From positions 21,772,214 through 21,836,213 of the forward strand of contig CM061138.1 of the NCBI GenBank assembly GCA_030789695.1: a stretch of DNA of 64,000 nucleotides, given 5' to 3'. The notes beneath the pieces are model-generated. The model ran no database searches. It worked only from the letters and a program-made list of their open reading frames with translations, and was not told the DNA's origin. The translations under genes and the position numbers were made by a program. This document shows, piece after piece, positions 62,505-64,000 of the stretch. Positions within the stretch are counted from its first letter, which is position 1. Every line of letters begins with the position of its first letter. Source of the DNA: Scilla litardierei. Lineage: Eukaryota > Streptophyta > Magnoliopsida > Asparagales > Asparagaceae.

Positions 62505-62808
62505 GTGTCCAAGAATCGAATTGTTACTAATGTCCTACGGTTTCTTAAGGGTATATCAGACACAGAGTTATGCTCTTCTTGTGCGGCTGCGGCTGCGGCA
62601 GAATCTGTGCTTCATGTTCTACGGGATTGTTCGGAGGCGAGAAAGGTGTGGCACTCCTTTTTCTCGGATTTATTTTTCCCTGCCTTCTATCAAATGCCTC
62701 TTCCCGTCTGGTTGACAACATTCCTGGATGTGAAGCAATACCCCGTTCATCAAGTTATCTTATTTGCCACCTGTTTGTGGAAGATATGGGGTGCCCTATT
62801 AGAAGATT
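62505..62808 (+). pseudogene. LINE zf-RVT domain fragment
   Basis: The frame from 62505 gives CSSCAAAAAAESVLHVLRDC followed by SEARKVWHSFF, the zinc-binding reverse transcriptase C-terminal domain (zf-RVT, CxxC..HxxxxC) of plant L1-type LINEs, then LFATCLWKIWG. No upstream RT is present, and it is cut at 62808 by the copia LTR. It is not a host gene. Confidence 0.7.
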
Positions 62809-63010
62809 TGGTAGAACCGTGTGTTTGTATTGATAATACTGGAAGAATATATATACATGAGATTCATAACAACTAATCCTACATATATGGGATTATGATC
62901 ATAATTGATACTGAATATCTAAGTAGGTAAGTAGGTAGATAGTTATGATACAGAATATTCATGGTTAAGTAGTTAGATAGTTGTGGGAGCTTCGGAAGAC
63001 TCGTTCAACA
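62809..63010 (-). repeat. 3' LTR of a minus-strand copia element (E6)
   Basis: On the minus strand TGTTGAACGAG follows a GACGGGGGG purine tract (63011-63018), and a plausible end is CGGTTCTACCA at 62809, giving 202 bp. The right edge is firm; the left edge is inferred from TG/CA ends and the loss of LINE similarity. Confidence 0.65.
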
Positions 63011-63017
63011 CCCCCCG

Positions 63018-64000
63018 TCAAGTTGGAGTCGGGAGAGATATGTCGAGCACGCCCAACTTGGAAATAATGCGATGAAAAGCATCCGCACCAAGCGGCTTTG
63101 TAAATATATCAGCAAGTTGGTCAGAAGAACGTAAGTAGCCGGTGGAGATAAGGCCGGAAATAATCTTTTCACGGACGAAGTGGCAATCAAGTTCAATGTG
63201 TTTTGTACGCTCATGAAAAACCGGGTTGCTGGCAATGTGAAGGGCAGCTTGGTTGTCACAATAAACTGTGATTGGTTGTTGAGGAGGAAAGCCAAGGTCA
63301 CAAAGAAGATACTTGAGCCATTGTATCTCCGCAGTGAGAGTTGCAAGAGAACGATATTCGGCCTCGGCGGAAGAACGTGAAACAGTGGGTTGTTTCTTAG
63401 TCTTCCATGAAATAGGACTAGAGCCAAGCATTGTGATGTATCCAGTGGTAGAACGACGGGTAATGGGACATCCAGTCCAATCAGAATCAGCAAAACCAAC
63501 TAGAGAAAGAGAACTAATAGCTGATAGTAGTATCCCCTTACCAACAGAACCTTTTAGGTAGCGGAGGACTCGATGAGCTGCATCGAGGTGAGTTGAACAT
63601 GGATTTTGCATGAATTGGCTAAGAGTATTAACGACATACTGAATATCAGGCCGAGTGACAGTCAAATAGAGAAGACGACCCACAAGACGACGATAAATAG
63701 AGGGGTCGGGAAGTGGTGTACCATCATCTGGAAGTAAATGAAGATTTTGTTCCATAGGGAAAAAAGATGGACGACAACCTAGTTGTCCTGAATCAGAGAG
63801 AATGTCAAGAGTGTATTTACGTTGACATAAAAAGATACCTTTGTTGGAGCGAGAGACTTCAATACCAAGAAAGTATCGGAGAGTGCCTAGATCCTTAATG
63901 GAAAAGGAACTGGCAAGAAATTGTTTAGTTTTATGGATGACCGCGAGATTGTTTCCAGTGATAATAATGTCATCAACATAAACAAGGACAAATACAGAAA
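63018..64000 (-). CDS. E6 copia pol, 3' part (RT and RNase H), cut by the window end
   Basis: The open minus-strand frame from the window edge to a stop at 63018 contains the RT YVDDIIITGNN segment, FSIKDLGTLRYFLGIEVSRS, YRRLVGRLLYLTVTRPDIQY, and RNase H (GFADSDWTGCPITRRSTTGY, SSAEAEYRSLATL, VYCDNQAALHIASNPVFHER), ending LADIFTKPLGADAFHRIISK. No stops or shifts occur in about 325 codons, so the element may be intact. Its N-terminal part, 5' LTR and PBS lie outside the window. It differs clearly from E1/E2 and E3. Confidence 0.9.
   Translation of the reverse strand, partial: SVFVLVYVDDIIITGNNLAVIHKTKQFLASSFSIKDLGTLRYFLGIEVSRSNKGIFLCQRKYTLDILSDSGQLGCRPSFFPMEQNLHLLPDDGTPLPDPSIYRRLVGRLLYLTVTRPDIQYVVNTLSQFMQNPCSTHLDAAHRVLRYLKGSVGKGILLSAISSLSLVGFADSDWTGCPITRRSTTGYITMLGSSPISWKTKKQPTVSRSSAEAEYRSLATLTAEIQWLKYLLCDLGFPPQQPITVYCDNQAALHIASNPVFHERTKHIELDCHFVREKIISGLISTGYLRSSDQLADIFTKPLGADAFHRIISKLGVLDISLPTPT

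Noticed and set aside
62505..62876. Host protein-coding gene
   Set aside because: The Cys/His pattern is the zf-RVT domain of LINEs; no upstream exon, and it is cut by a copia LTR.

Overview
This is nuclear DNA of a flowering plant, probably a eudicot, although the sequence does not fix the species. The evidence is spliced plant-type genes (an AIRP2-like RING E3 ligase and a GDSL esterase/lipase), plant Ty1/copia and Athila-type Ty3/gypsy LTR retrotransposons, a tRNA-derived SINE, hAT-type MITEs and plant LINE remnants. There are no bacterial operons, CRISPR arrays or rRNA genes. About two thirds of the window is two nests of LTR retrotransposons.

Layout. 1-3063: old repeats, including a Sirevirus-like LTR remnant. 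3069-18497: nest A. This is an old minus-strand copia element (E5, LTRs 146 bp, about 5.5% divergent). It was hit by a 7.9 kb plus-strand copia element (E1, 4694-12552, LTRs 608 bp with 2 differences, target duplication GTATG) and by a hAT-type MITE in its gag. 18503-24030: a gene island with foldbacks, a SINE and the five-exon RING gene (20545-21859). 24036-49190: nest B, three levels deep. Copia E3 (plus, LTR 204 bp, TSD CCCTG) contains copia E2 (minus, 24587-44501, same family as E1), which contains Athila-like E4 (plus, 28246-40176, LTR 1822 bp, TSD CCACG). LTR divergence falls from the outer to the inner element within each nest (E5>E1; E3 about E2>E4), as nesting requires. 49191-64000: an accessory region with three solo LTRs, a GDSL pseudogene carrying a hAT MITE, an apparently intact GDSL gene (57165-58364, minus), nested hAT-like GC-rich elements around an AT-rich tandem array, LINE and copia fragments, and the 3' end of another minus-strand copia element running off the window.

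How the parts work together. E2 had open gag-pol on both sides of the E4 insertion and looks like a recently autonomous element. E1, of the same family, lacks the protease motif and the RNase H core yet has almost identical LTRs, so it was probably mobilised in trans. E4 has gag and a protease-like domain plus an Athila ORF1-like gene, but no reverse transcriptase or integrase, so it also needs a helper.

Most unusual signals. (1) Each E4 LTR holds five potential hairpins that share one invariant 14-nt loop (TTGCAAGAGATTGG) but have five different self-complementary stems. (2) The E1 leader has a tandem pair of hairpins with compensatory stem changes, and a third version lies in E2. (3) E4 carries roughly thirty CTCGGCCGAG-type palindromes across its LTRs and internal spacer.
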